From Cryomorphaceae bacterium (GTDB lineage Bacteria > Bacteroidota > Bacteroidia > Flavobacteriales > Schleiferiaceae): 59,814 nucleotides of DNA. Of the stretch, positions 1 to 9,753 are shown in pieces. A program made the position numbers and the translations under genes. Within the stretch, counting starts at the first letter, position 1. Each line of letters starts with the position of its first letter. The DNA lies in contig JAJTFK010000010.1 in NCBI GenBank assembly GCA_021298655.1, positions 1-59,814 of the forward strand. The letters run 5' to 3'. The notes below the pieces were generated by a model. That model saw only the letters and a list, made by a program, of their open reading frames with translations, searched no databases and had not been told where the DNA came from.

Positions 1-758
1 GGGGCGTCGTTGGTGATGTAGTGCAGGACGCAGGCGTTGGCGCCCGAACCAATAATGGGCGTGTAGGCAAATCCGTGGGACCGGCGGCGCACAAACTCGT
101 GAAGGAATTCCGCCTCGAGCTCGTACTCCCACACGCCGGGCTTGAGGAAGCGGAGCACGCGGTCGTAGCCGGCGGCGGTGATGTCGGCGGCCACCTGCAT
201 GATCTGGACTTCTTCGGGGTCCTTGACGGCGCGCAGCAGGTTCATCGCCGGTGCCGAGCGTTCGTATTCGTGGTTCGGGAAGCGGCGGCGCAGCTCAGCC
301 CCAAAGCGGTCTTCGCGGGTTTCGACCGGGTTATTTCGGCGAATGTGCTCGTGGTTGAGCAGGTAGACGTGGTGGGCGTGGGCCATGACGTCGCGCAGGA
401 TGCGCTCGAAGTCGCTCAGCCAGTGAATGCTCTGGATTCCGCTCAGGGCGCGGGCCTCGTCTTTGGAAAGCTTGGCGCCTTCCCAGCGGGCGATGAGGTC
501 GTTGGTTTCGACCAAAAACAGCATCTCGCGCTGCTCGGGCTTGGGGGCATCCGGAAAGAGCACCAGAATGGACTCCTCTTGGTCCACGCCACAGAGCCAC
601 AATAAGTCGGTGGCCTGCTTGAAGGGAAGGCTCCCGTCGGCCGAGGTCGGATAGATGTCGCTGGAGTTAAAAAAAGCGACGGAGTTCGGCTTAAGTGCTG
701 CCGTGAAGCGGGCCCGATGGCGGGCGTAGAGGTCCGATTTAAGGGGTTCGTAGCGCAT
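1..758 (-). CDS. pepP: Xaa-Pro aminopeptidase (aminopeptidase P), 5' part only
   Basis: The gene starts at the ATG at 758 and runs off the left edge, leaving about 252 codons. The protein begins MRYEPLKSDLYARHRARF. It carries the aminopeptidase P N-terminal domain (roughly residues 1-140) followed by the start of the pita-bread metallopeptidase fold, including LLRAVKDPEEVQIMQVAADI and GFAYTPIIGSGANA. The family removes N-terminal residues that precede proline, using a dinuclear metal centre; the metal ligands would lie in the missing part. A TACCTTCG element sits 5 nt before the start. It is divergent from sdhC. Function is well supported; the full length cannot be judged. Confidence 0.9.
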   Translation of the reverse strand, partial: MRYEPLKSDLYARHRARFTAALKPNSVAFFNSSDIYPTSADGSLPFKQATDLLWLCGVDQEESILVLFPDAPKPEQREMLFLVETNDLIARWEGAKLSKDEARALSGIQSIHWLSDFERILRDVMAHAHHVYLLNHEHIRRNNPVETREDRFGAELRRRFPNHEYERSAPAMNLLRAVKDPEEVQIMQVAADITAAGYDRVLRFLKPGVWEYELEAEFLHEFVRRRSHGFAYTPIIGSGANACVLHYITNDA

Positions 759-763
759 GCGAA

Positions 764-771
764 CGAAGGTA
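764..771 (-). promoter_or_regulatory. -7 element of pepP promoter (TACCTTCG)
   Basis: On the minus strand this matches the Bacteroidetes -7 consensus TAnnTTTG with one change. It lies 5 nt from the pepP start, so transcription should begin at or next to the start codon. No TTG was found at the -33 spacing. Confidence 0.45.
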
Positions 772-790
772 CGGCTCGCGCTGTTATGGA

Positions 791-821
791 TTGGTACGAG
801 GCCGTTTGGCCCCTACCTTTG
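791..821 (+). promoter_or_regulatory. Bacteroidetes-type promoter of sdhCAB
   Basis: TTG at 791-793, a 20-nt spacer, then TACCTTTG at 814-821, which is a full match to the TTG / TAnnTTTG promoter of this phylum. The sdhC start codon follows 22 nt later. Confidence 0.75.
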
Positions 822-843
822 GCCCACCAAAAGTCACAACAAA

Positions 844-1518
844 ATGGCATCGCAACGCGGATTGTTTGGGTCGTCTCTGGCCCGCAAGTACTGGATGGCC
901 CTCACGGGCCTCTTTTTGATTACGTTCCTCGTTGTCCACCTGCTGGGCAACCTGGCCATCGTATTTGGCACCGGCGAAGACTTTAATGCCTACGCGGCGT
1001 TCATGACGAGCTTCCCGCCGATTAAAATCGTGAGCTACCTCCTGTATGCCTCGATTGTGCTCCACGCGGCCGACGGCATTGCGCTGGCCCGCCAGAACCG
1101 CGCGGCGCGTCCGGTCGCCTACGGAACCTACCACGGCGCAGCGAACGCGGGCTGGGCTTCGCGCAACATGGCCTTGCTCGGAATCTTCACCCTGCTGTTC
1201 ATCTTGGTGCACATGAAGAGCTTCTGGTACGAAATGCACTTCGGCAGCCTCGGCCTCGACGCCAACGGCAACAAGGACCTCTTTACCCTGACCACCGCTG
1301 CGTTTGAGCAGGTTTGGTACACGGCCTTTTATGTGGTGGCCATGTTGGCCCTTGGGTTTCACCTCTGGCACGGTTTCCAGTCGGCCTTTCAGACGATGGG
1401 CTGGACCCACCCGACCTACACCCCCATCGTTCAGTTCGTCGGCCGCGCCTTTGCGGTGGCGGTGTGCGGCGCCTTCGCCCTGATCCCCCTGTACGTTCTG
1501 ATTTCGCCCAACGTTTAA
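844..1518 (+). CDS. sdhC: Succinate dehydrogenase cytochrome b subunit
   Basis: This 224-residue membrane anchor of complex II carries electrons from the iron-sulfur subunit to menaquinone through haem b. It has five hydrophobic segments, as in the single-anchor Bacteroidetes/Wolinella type. Histidines in VVHLLGN, VLHAADG, LVHMK and FHLWHGF are likely haem ligands. I chose ATG 844 rather than the in-frame upstream codon at 757 because 844 follows the promoter at 791-821 and gives the usual MASQRGLFGSSLARKYWMAL N-terminus. sdhA follows after 12 nt, so sdhCAB form one operon. Confidence 0.93.
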   Translation: MASQRGLFGSSLARKYWMALTGLFLITFLVVHLLGNLAIVFGTGEDFNAYAAFMTSFPPIKIVSYLLYASIVLHAADGIALARQNRAARPVAYGTYHGAANAGWASRNMALLGIFTLLFILVHMKSFWYEMHFGSLGLDANGNKDLFTLTTAAFEQVWYTAFYVVAMLALGFHLWHGFQSAFQTMGWTHPTYTPIVQFVGRAFAVAVCGAFALIPLYVLISPNV

Positions 1519-1530
1519 GCGTGTTGTACC

Positions 1531-3540
1531 ATGTCAAGTAAATTGAATTCCCGCATTCCCGAGGGGCCCATTTCCGAAAAATGGACCAAGCACAAGGGCA
1601 CGATTCCGCTCGTGAGCCCGGCCAACAAGCGCCGTATTGACGTGATCGTGGTCGGTACCGGCCTGGCGGGCTCGTCGGCCGCCGCCTCCCTGGCGGAGTT
1701 GGGCTACAACGTCAAGGCCTTCTGCTTTCAGGATTCGCCGCGCCGCGCGCACTCCATTGCCGCACAGGGCGGAATCAACGCCGCCAAAAACTACCAAAAC
1801 GACGGGGACTCGGTATTCCGCCTGTTTTACGACACGGTCAAGGGCGGGGACTACCGCAGCCGCGAGGCCAACGTGCACCGCCTTGCCGAGGTTTCGGCCA
1901 GCATCATCGACCAGTGCGTGGCCCAAGGGGTTCCCTTTGCCCGCGACTACGGCGGCCTGCTCGACAACCGCTCTTTTGGCGGAGTTCAGGTGAGCCGCAC
2001 CTTCTACGCCAAGGGCCAAACCGGCCAGCAGCTGCTGCTCGGTGCCTATTCGGCCCTGGAACGCCAAGTGGCTAAGGGCCGCGTGAAAATGTACGCCCGC
2101 CACGAAATGGTCGACCTCGTCGTGGTCGACGGCAAGGCCCGCGGAATCATTGCGCGCAACCTGGTCACCGGCGAGCTGGAGCGCCACAGCGCCCACGCCG
2201 TGATTTTGGCCTCGGGCGGATACGGCAACGTGTTCTACCTGAGCACCAACGCCATGGGTTCCAACGTGACCGCCGCGTGGAAGGCCCACAAAAAGGGCGC
2301 CTTCTTTGCCAACCCCTGTTTTACGCAGATTCACCCGACCTGTATTCCGGTGAGCGGCGAATCGCAATCGAAATTGACCCTCATGTCGGAGTCCCTGCGC
2401 AACGACGGACGCATCTGGGTTCCGGCCAGCCTCGAGGACGCCAAGGCGATCCGCGAAGGCCGCTTGAAGCCAACCGACCTTCCCGAAGAAAAGCGCGACT
2501 ACTACCTCGAGCGCCGCTACCCGGCCTTTGGTAACCTGGTTCCGCGCGACGTGGCTTCGCGCGCCGCCAAGGAGCGCTGCGACGCGGGCTACGGTGTGAA
2601 CAAGACCGGCGAGGCCGTGTACCTCGACTTTTCGGCGGCCATCATGCGCTACGGCCAAGAGCAGGCCAACCTAAAGGGCATGCACCAGGCCTCCGAGGCC
2701 GAAATCCGCGCCCTGGGCACCAAGGTGGTGGAGTCCAAGTACGGCAACCTCTTCCAGATGTACGAGAAGATCACCGACGAGAATCCCTACGTAACCCCGA
2801 TGAAGATTTACCCCGCGGTACACTACACCATGGGCGGACTTTGGGTGGACTACAACCTCATGTCGACCGTACCGGGCTTGTTTGTGGCGGGCGAGGCCAA
2901 CTTCTCGGACCACGGCGCCAACCGCCTGGGTGCCTCGGCGCTGATGCAAGGCTTGGCCGACGGCTACTTTGTGCTGCCGTACACGGTTGGAACCTTTTTG
3001 GCGGACGACATCCGCACCGGAAGCATTTCCACTGACCTTCCCGAGTTTGCTGAGGCCGAAGCCGCAGCCAAGGCCCGCTTCGAAGGCTTCTTGAAGGCCA
3101 AGGGTTCGACGCCCGTGGAGGTGTTCCACCGCCGCTTGGGTAAAATCGTTTGGGATAAAATCGGCATGGCCCGCAACGAAGCCGGCCTGAAGCAGGCCAT
3201 CGAAGAAATCCGCGCCCTTCGCGAGGAATTCTACCGCGACGTCAAGGTCCTCGGCGGCATGTACGAAATGAACCCCGAGCTCGACAAGGCCAACCGCGTT
3301 GCCGACTTTATGGAACTTGCCGAACTCATGGCGCTCGACGCCCTGACGCGCAACGAATCCTGCGGCGGCCACTTCCGCGAGGAATACCAGTCCGAAGACG
3401 GCGAAGCCCTGCGCCAAGACGAAGAGTTTGCCTTTGTTTCGGCCTGGGAATTCACCGACAACGACCCCGGAAAAGCTACCCTTCACAAAGAAGATTTGGT
3501 GTTTGACAACGTTAAACTCGTAACACGCTCCTACAAGTAA
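1531..3540 (+). CDS. sdhA: Succinate dehydrogenase/fumarate reductase flavoprotein subunit
   Basis: This 669-residue catalytic subunit of complex II oxidises succinate to fumarate. The FAD-binding fold starts near residue 36 ([19 protein letters not shown]). His74 in [13 protein letters not shown] is the expected covalent FAD attachment site. A second FAD/substrate motif, [15 protein letters not shown], lies near residue 470. Length and sequence style match the Bacteroidetes fumarate reductase-like SdhA. The stop codon overlaps the sdhB start by one base (TAATG), which implies translational coupling. Nothing in this subunit looks damaged, unlike its partner sdhB. Confidence 0.97.
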   Translation: MSSKLNSRIPEGPISEKWTKHKGTIPLVSPANKRRIDVIVVGTGLAGSSAAASLAELGYNVKAFCFQDSPRRAHSIAAQGGINAAKNYQNDGDSVFRLFYDTVKGGDYRSREANVHRLAEVSASIIDQCVAQGVPFARDYGGLLDNRSFGGVQVSRTFYAKGQTGQQLLLGAYSALERQVAKGRVKMYARHEMVDLVVVDGKARGIIARNLVTGELERHSAHAVILASGGYGNVFYLSTNAMGSNVTAAWKAHKKGAFFANPCFTQIHPTCIPVSGESQSKLTLMSESLRNDGRIWVPASLEDAKAIREGRLKPTDLPEEKRDYYLERRYPAFGNLVPRDVASRAAKERCDAGYGVNKTGEAVYLDFSAAIMRYGQEQANLKGMHQASEAEIRALGTKVVESKYGNLFQMYEKITDENPYVTPMKIYPAVHYTMGGLWVDYNLMSTVPGLFVAGEANFSDHGANRLGASALMQGLADGYFVLPYTVGTFLADDIRTGSISTDLPEFAEAEAAAKARFEGFLKAKGSTPVEVFHRRLGKIVWDKIGMARNEAGLKQAIEEIRALREEFYRDVKVLGGMYEMNPELDKANRVADFMELAELMALDALTRNESCGGHFREEYQSEDGEALRQDEEFAFVSAWEFTDNDPGKATLHKEDLVFDNVKLVTRSYK

Positions 3541-4034
3541 TGAACCTCACGCTTAAAATCTGGCGCCAAAAGAACGCCCAAGACCAAGGCTCGTTTGCGA
3601 CCTACGCGGTGCGCGACATCTCGCCCGACATGTCCTTCCTCGAAATGATGGATGTGCTCAACGAGCAGCTCATTGCCCAGGGCGTGGAGCCGGTGGTTTT
3701 CGACCACGACTGCCGCGAAGGCATTTGCGGAATGTGCTCGATGTTCATCAACGGCGAGGCCCACGGCCCCGACCGCGGCGTAACCACCTGCCAGCTGCAC
3801 ATGCGCAAGTTCAAGGACGGCGACACGATCACCGTGGAGCCCTGGCGCGCCAAGGCCTTCCCCGTGGTGCGCGACCTGATGGTGGACCGCAGTGCCTTCG
3901 ACCGCGTCATTCAGGCGGGCGGCTACATTTCGGTCAACACGATGGGCAACCTGCCCGATGCCAACGCGACTCCGATCGAGAAGCACGACGCCGACGCCGC
4001 ATTTGACGCGGCGACCTGCATCGGCTGCAGGTGA
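3540..4034 (+). CDS. sdhB: Succinate dehydrogenase iron-sulfur subunit, truncated by an internal deletion
   Basis: This 164-codon reading frame is the front two thirds of SdhB. The [2Fe-2S] cysteines are present (C58, C63, C66 and C84, in [10 protein letters not shown] and TTCQ). It then reaches CIGC (C160, C163), the first half of the [4Fe-4S] ligand set, and stops after one more codon. Relatives continue for 19 more residues (usually GACVA.CKNGSAMLF.S.K) before [10 protein letters not shown], which here resumes in another frame at 4031. About 55 bp therefore appear to be missing between 4028 and 4029. Without them the protein would lack [4Fe-4S] and [3Fe-4S] cysteines and complex II could not work, so an assembly error is as likely as a real mutation. 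Confidence 0.9.
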   Translation: MNLTLKIWRQKNAQDQGSFATYAVRDISPDMSFLEMMDVLNEQLIAQGVEPVVFDHDCREGICGMCSMFINGEAHGPDRGVTTCQLHMRKFKDGDTITVEPWRAKAFPVVRDLMVDRSAFDRVIQAGGYISVNTMGNLPDANATPIEKHDADAAFDAATCIGCR

Positions 4035-4231
4035 GCCAATTCGCCCTGCTGCCCCAAGGCCAGGTTGAGGCCGCCGACCGGGTGCGCAACATGGTGCACC
4101 AAATGGACCTCGAGGGCTTTGGCAACTGCACCAACACGGGTGCCTGCGAAGTCGAGTGCCCCAAAGGCATTTCGATCGAGAACATTGCCCGCATGAACCG
4201 CGAATACCTCAAAGCCTCCATAACCGCCTAA
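4031..4231 (+). pseudogene. sdhB: Displaced C-terminal part of sdhB
   Basis: This frame encodes [19 protein letters not shown] followed by [18 protein letters not shown], the final cysteine cluster of SdhB that ligates the [3Fe-4S] and [4Fe-4S] centres. It is not an independent gene. It opens on a GTG that is normally an internal valine codon, has no promoter, and is the exact continuation of the frame that ends at 4034. Restoring about 55 bp at 4028/4029 would give a normal SdhB of about 249 residues. Confidence 0.88.
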
Positions 4232-4286
4232 ATATCCGCAACGTGGCACGGGCTTTGCCGTTCTGCGCTCCATTAACTACCGCAAC

Positions 4287-4790
4287 ATGACCAAACACCT
4301 ATTCTTCGCCGCAGCGGCCGTTGCCGCCCTGGCTTCGTGCCGCCCCGATCCCACGCTCGACGAGCAGTTGGCCGGAACCTGGAACCTCAGCGACCTGAGC
4401 ATGTCGGGTACCATTCAGTCACCGCTTGGCGCCATTCCGTTCACCATTACCGACTCGCTGATTCGCCCCAACAGCACGATGGAATTGGCCATCAACGAGG
4501 ACGCCACGCAGACCATCCTGTGGAACCTTGACGTGCGCGCCACGCTCACGGCAGCCGCCCTCGGTTCGTTTGGTGTGGACATTCAAGACACCGTGAGCGG
4601 TTCGTGGTACGCGGTCGACGGCGGCGGCGTGACGCCCGACTCCGTGTACATTACCGCAGACGGCGAAAAGACCGGCTACGAAATCTTGAGCTTCCTCGAG
4701 ACCAGCCTTCGCCTGCGCAGCGTGCAAACGATCAACGATCCCGACCTGGGCTCGCAGACCGTAACGCAGGAAGTTACCTTCATTAAGTAA
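4287..4790 (+). CDS. Lipocalin-like lipoprotein of unknown function
   Basis: A 167-residue lipoprotein: the signal peptide MTKHLFFAAAAVAALASC has a lipobox with acylated Cys18. The mature part opens with LAGTWNLSDLSM, the L.GTW pattern of lipocalin-like domains, and continues as alternating polar/hydrophobic strands (IPFTITDSL, MELAINEDA, GYEILSFLETSLRLRSV). It probably sits at the outer membrane as a small beta-barrel. No ligand or substrate can be named. It stands alone after sdhB and is followed by a clear terminator. Confidence 0.8.
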   Translation: MTKHLFFAAAAVAALASCRPDPTLDEQLAGTWNLSDLSMSGTIQSPLGAIPFTITDSLIRPNSTMELAINEDATQTILWNLDVRATLTAAALGSFGVDIQDTVSGSWYAVDGGGVTPDSVYITADGEKTGYEILSFLETSLRLRSVQTINDPDLGSQTVTQEVTFIK

Positions 4791-4810
4791 GCAAACTGCG
4801 CGCAAACACA

Positions 4811-4840
4811 AAGCCCGGGGCCAGCGCCTCGGGCTTTTTA
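4811..4840. terminator. Rho-independent terminator between the lipoprotein gene and thiL
   Basis: AAGCCCG (4811-4817) pairs with CGGGCTT (4830-4836), followed by a T-run. It lies between convergent genes, so it serves the plus-strand gene and may serve thiL too. Confidence 0.8.
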
Positions 4841-4851
4841 TTTTTGGCGGA

Positions 4852-7301
<2,450 letters not shown>

Positions 7302-7323
7302 GCTTCGCTTCACCGCACACAAA

Positions 7324-7356
7324 AAACCCCGGGCTCGCGCCCGGGGTTTCTTTTTT
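7324..7356. terminator. Strong terminator after gdhA
   Basis: AAACCCCGGGC (7324-7334) pairs perfectly with GCCCGGGGTTT (7339-7349), with T-rich sequence after it. It separates convergent gdhA and the beta-barrel gene. Confidence 0.85.
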
Positions 7357-7377
7357 AGGTCTGCCTTAACCTAGAAC

Positions 7378-8490
7378 CTAAAAGAGGCGAACGGTGGCGA
7401 AGACCGAGGCGTTGTAGAAATTGGGTTGGGAATCCAAGGAAATATTGGCCGGAAGCACCGCCTCGTTAAAGGGCTTATTGAAATTCTGGCGCACGCCCAC
7501 CGTGAACTGACGGAAGCCGAGCTCCGCCTGAAGACCGTAGGAAAGCAGCGAACCGTAGAACTGTCCGTTGGTGTTTTCGGTAACTCGGCCCATACCCGCT
7601 GCGCGGTAGACCACTTGGCGCGTACCTCCGAGGCGAATCCCCGCAAAACCACCCGCAGACAGGTTTAGTCCTTTGCCGCGGCGCGAAGGGTTGATCACAA
7701 ACGAAACGGGCACCTCGAAATAGGTCATGGAAAGATTTGATCGGCGCAAATCCACCGTGGACGGCGCGAGTGCGTAGCCACCGCCCGTAGGGGGATCAAG
7801 CTGCAAAATGTTCTGTCCAAAGTCGTATGTGTAGCTGGTAAAACCCCAACCGCTGCGCAACCACAACGGCGTCTTGTTGAGGCGCCACTGGTTGGTGAAG
7901 TGGAGCCCGAACGTGGCCGAATTCGCGCCGGCGGGATGCCAAAGACCCGAGTAGGGGTCGGCCGCTACAAGGTCGGTTGTCGGCGTCGTCAGCAGCGTAT
8001 TCGTTCCCACGAGCAAGACCAGGCCGTTGATTTTCTTCTTGAACTTCTTCTTTTTGGGCTCCGAAGGCTTAATGTTCAGGGTCAGGTCGTCCCCCAAATT
8101 GAGCTCGAGGTTCTCAATCGACTCCTCGAGGTTGTCTGCCCAAGCCTCGGCCATTTCTTCGATGGCTTCAAGGCGGGCTTCGAGGCGGTCTGAAAGCTCC
8201 TTGCGGCGGCGTTCGGCGTCTTCTTTAGAAATGTCTTTGTCCCGAATTTGCTTTTCGAGCGCAGCCATGTCCTTGGTGTATTCGCTTATGGCGGCGGCAA
8301 TTTCGGCGCTCATGCGGGCGGCACGGGACAGGGTGCTGTCGCTCCCTGAGGCTTTGCTGCTGTCGGACCCCGCGCGGACTTCGGCGGGGGGCGTCGGCAT
8401 GGCCGGCGGAGTGTCCTGGGCGCTAAGCTGCGGCGCAGCCGCAGCAAATACGGCACTTAGTGCAAGTGCTTTGATTGAAAAGTGGACCAT
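7378..8490 (-). CDS. Coiled-coil plus outer-membrane beta-barrel protein, sigma-factor operon
   Basis: A 370-residue secreted protein of unknown function. It has a signal peptide cleaved after about residue 24 (APQLSA-QDTPP), then a charged coiled-coil stretch at about 55-135 (KQIRDKDISKEDAERRRKEL), a lysine-rich linker (KKKKFKKK), and a C-terminal half of alternating strands ending in ASVFATVRLF. The terminal aromatic residue is typical of outer-membrane barrels (PorT/OMP_b-brl class). Its first 34 nt overlap the upstream gene, so it is the last gene of a sigma factor / membrane protein / barrel unit. The arrangement suggests it is a target or sensor partner of the sigma factor; that is inference. 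Confidence 0.8.
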   Translation of the reverse strand: MVHFSIKALALSAVFAAAAPQLSAQDTPPAMPTPPAEVRAGSDSSKASGSDSTLSRAARMSAEIAAAISEYTKDMAALEKQIRDKDISKEDAERRRKELSDRLEARLEAIEEMAEAWADNLEESIENLELNLGDDLTLNIKPSEPKKKKFKKKINGLVLLVGTNTLLTTPTTDLVAADPYSGLWHPAGANSATFGLHFTNQWRLNKTPLWLRSGWGFTSYTYDFGQNILQLDPPTGGGYALAPSTVDLRRSNLSMTYFEVPVSFVINPSRRGKGLNLSAGGFAGIRLGGTRQVVYRAAGMGRVTENTNGQFYGSLLSYGLQAELGFRQFTVGVRQNFNKPFNEAVLPANISLDSQPNFYNASVFATVRLF

Positions 8491-9179
8491 GATTCAGTGA
8501 GGTTTTCTGCCAGCTCTTTGGTTTGATTGATGCGCTGAAGCACGGCGGCTGGCACGTGCACTTCAACGATTACTTGGGGCGAAGCTTCCGACTCGCGCAG
8601 GCTGCGGACGGTCGACCATACGTCCTGAAGGTTGTTGGCTAACTCCGCGTAGCGTCGGCGCGGAGCCTCTGGGTGGATCGCGTAGGCTGCTGCTTCAGCC
8701 GGGCGCAATCGGGGCGGAATAAGCGGCACCCATTCCTCGGTTTCCACCGGACTCATGCGTTCCAGGAACGCCACGTCGGCGCGTGCGGATTCGAACTTGT
8801 TGGGCATCGGGCAGTCCAAGGCGTGAACGGATGGACCTGGGGAGCTCAACGGTTGCTGCGTCGCGGGCGCGGGAACGGGCGCCGGTTCCGTTTGAACTTC
8901 TGCCGACTCGGACGGCAGCGCGGCGACCGCCAATTGCGCCGCCGGCATGGCAGAGGACGGGATTTCAGGGCGCGCCCACCACCATGCTGCTGCAGCGAGG
9001 ACCACCGACGCGACCGCCGCATAGCGGTACCAAAGCACGCGACGCTTCGGCTTGGCTGGCGAGTTTGCGGGCTCGCTGGTCAAGCCCGCGGCCACGCGGG
9101 CCCAGGATTCGGGCCGCGGCTCCGCCCGGCCCTCACCGAGGGCATCGCGAAACAGCGTATCGAGGTCCTTCTGGCTCAT
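8457..9179 (-). CDS. Single-pass membrane protein, probable anti-sigma factor
   Basis: A 240-residue protein with a cytoplasmic N-terminus (MSQKDLDTLFRDALGEG and a following PESWARV), one membrane segment at about residues 50-67 (YAAVASVVLAAAAWWWA), then a proline/alanine-rich periplasmic region and a helical end. The LFR.AL...PRPESW start followed by a basic patch and one membrane helix resembles Bacteroidetes anti-sigma-like proteins, although no zinc (HxxxCxxC) anti-sigma motif is present. It overlaps the sigma factor stop (ATGA at 9176-9179), so the two are translationally coupled. The anti-sigma role is inferred from context. Confidence 0.72.
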   Translation of the reverse strand: MSQKDLDTLFRDALGEGRAEPRPESWARVAAGLTSEPANSPAKPKRRVLWYRYAAVASVVLAAAAWWWARPEIPSSAMPAAQLAVAALPSESAEVQTEPAPVPAPATQQPLSSPGPSVHALDCPMPNKFESARADVAFLERMSPVETEEWVPLIPPRLRPAEAAAYAIHPEAPRRRYAELANNLQDVWSTVRSLRESEASPQVIVEVHVPAAVLQRINQTKELAENLTESWSTFQSKHLH

Positions 9180-9633
9180 TGCACATTGAAGTTAGTGAGG
9201 CGGCGCTGCAGCCACTGCCGGGCTCGGCTCAATTGGGACTTGCTCGTGGCCTCGCTGATGCCGAGCTGCTCGGCGATCTCGGCATGGCTGTAGCCCTCGA
9301 TCGCATAAAGATTGAACACACTGCGGTAGCCCCCGCCTCGGGCAGGTCGGCCTCATCCAGACGTTCGGTCCTGCGCTTGCGCAGCTCCATGAGGCACTCG
9401 TTCACGGCCGTCCGGCGCAGCCAGGCCGGCAGGGCCTTGGGCTCGCGAATCGTCGGGAGTTGCTGGAACATGGTCGTCATCGTTCGTATCATGGCGTCTT
9501 CGGCGTCGGCTTCGTCGGCGAAGTAGCGTTTGCAGGTATGCAGCACACGGGGCGCAAGCGCTTCATAAAGAGCGCGCTGCGCATCCAATTGGCCGTGCAG
9601 CGAGCCATGAATGTGTGCGTACCAAGCTTCCAC
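9176..9633 (-). CDS. RNA polymerase sigma-70 family (ECF-like) sigma factor with an apparent frameshift
   Basis: Two frames together encode one sigma factor of about 152 residues. From the GTG at 9633 the first frame gives region 2: ALYEALAPRVLHTCKRYFA, DEADAEDAMIRTMTTMFQQL, and RRTAVNECLMELRKRR. At a run of five C (9330-9334 on the plus strand) the frame is lost. A second frame then reads GYRSVFNLYAIEGYSHAEIA and EQLGISEATSKSQLSRARQW (region 4 helix-turn-helix), stopping at 9176 in an ATGA overlap with the next gene. One extra base in the run restores LPEAGGYRSVFNLY. The correct overlap suggests the second frame is native, so a homopolymer error or very recent mutation is likely. Confidence 0.85.
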
Positions 9634-9753
9634 TAGATCGGGGCGGAATCCGCAAAAAAGATGCGCTTCCTAACACAAAGGTTGCATTGCCCCCCTAAAA
9701 TTGTGCGACCTTTACCTAAACACGCCCAGAAATAGCCCCAGAATTCCGCCTAG

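Noticed and set aside
4031-4231. A separate 66-codon ferredoxin-like gene
   Set aside because: It is the out-of-frame end of sdhB, opening on an internal valine codon (GTG).
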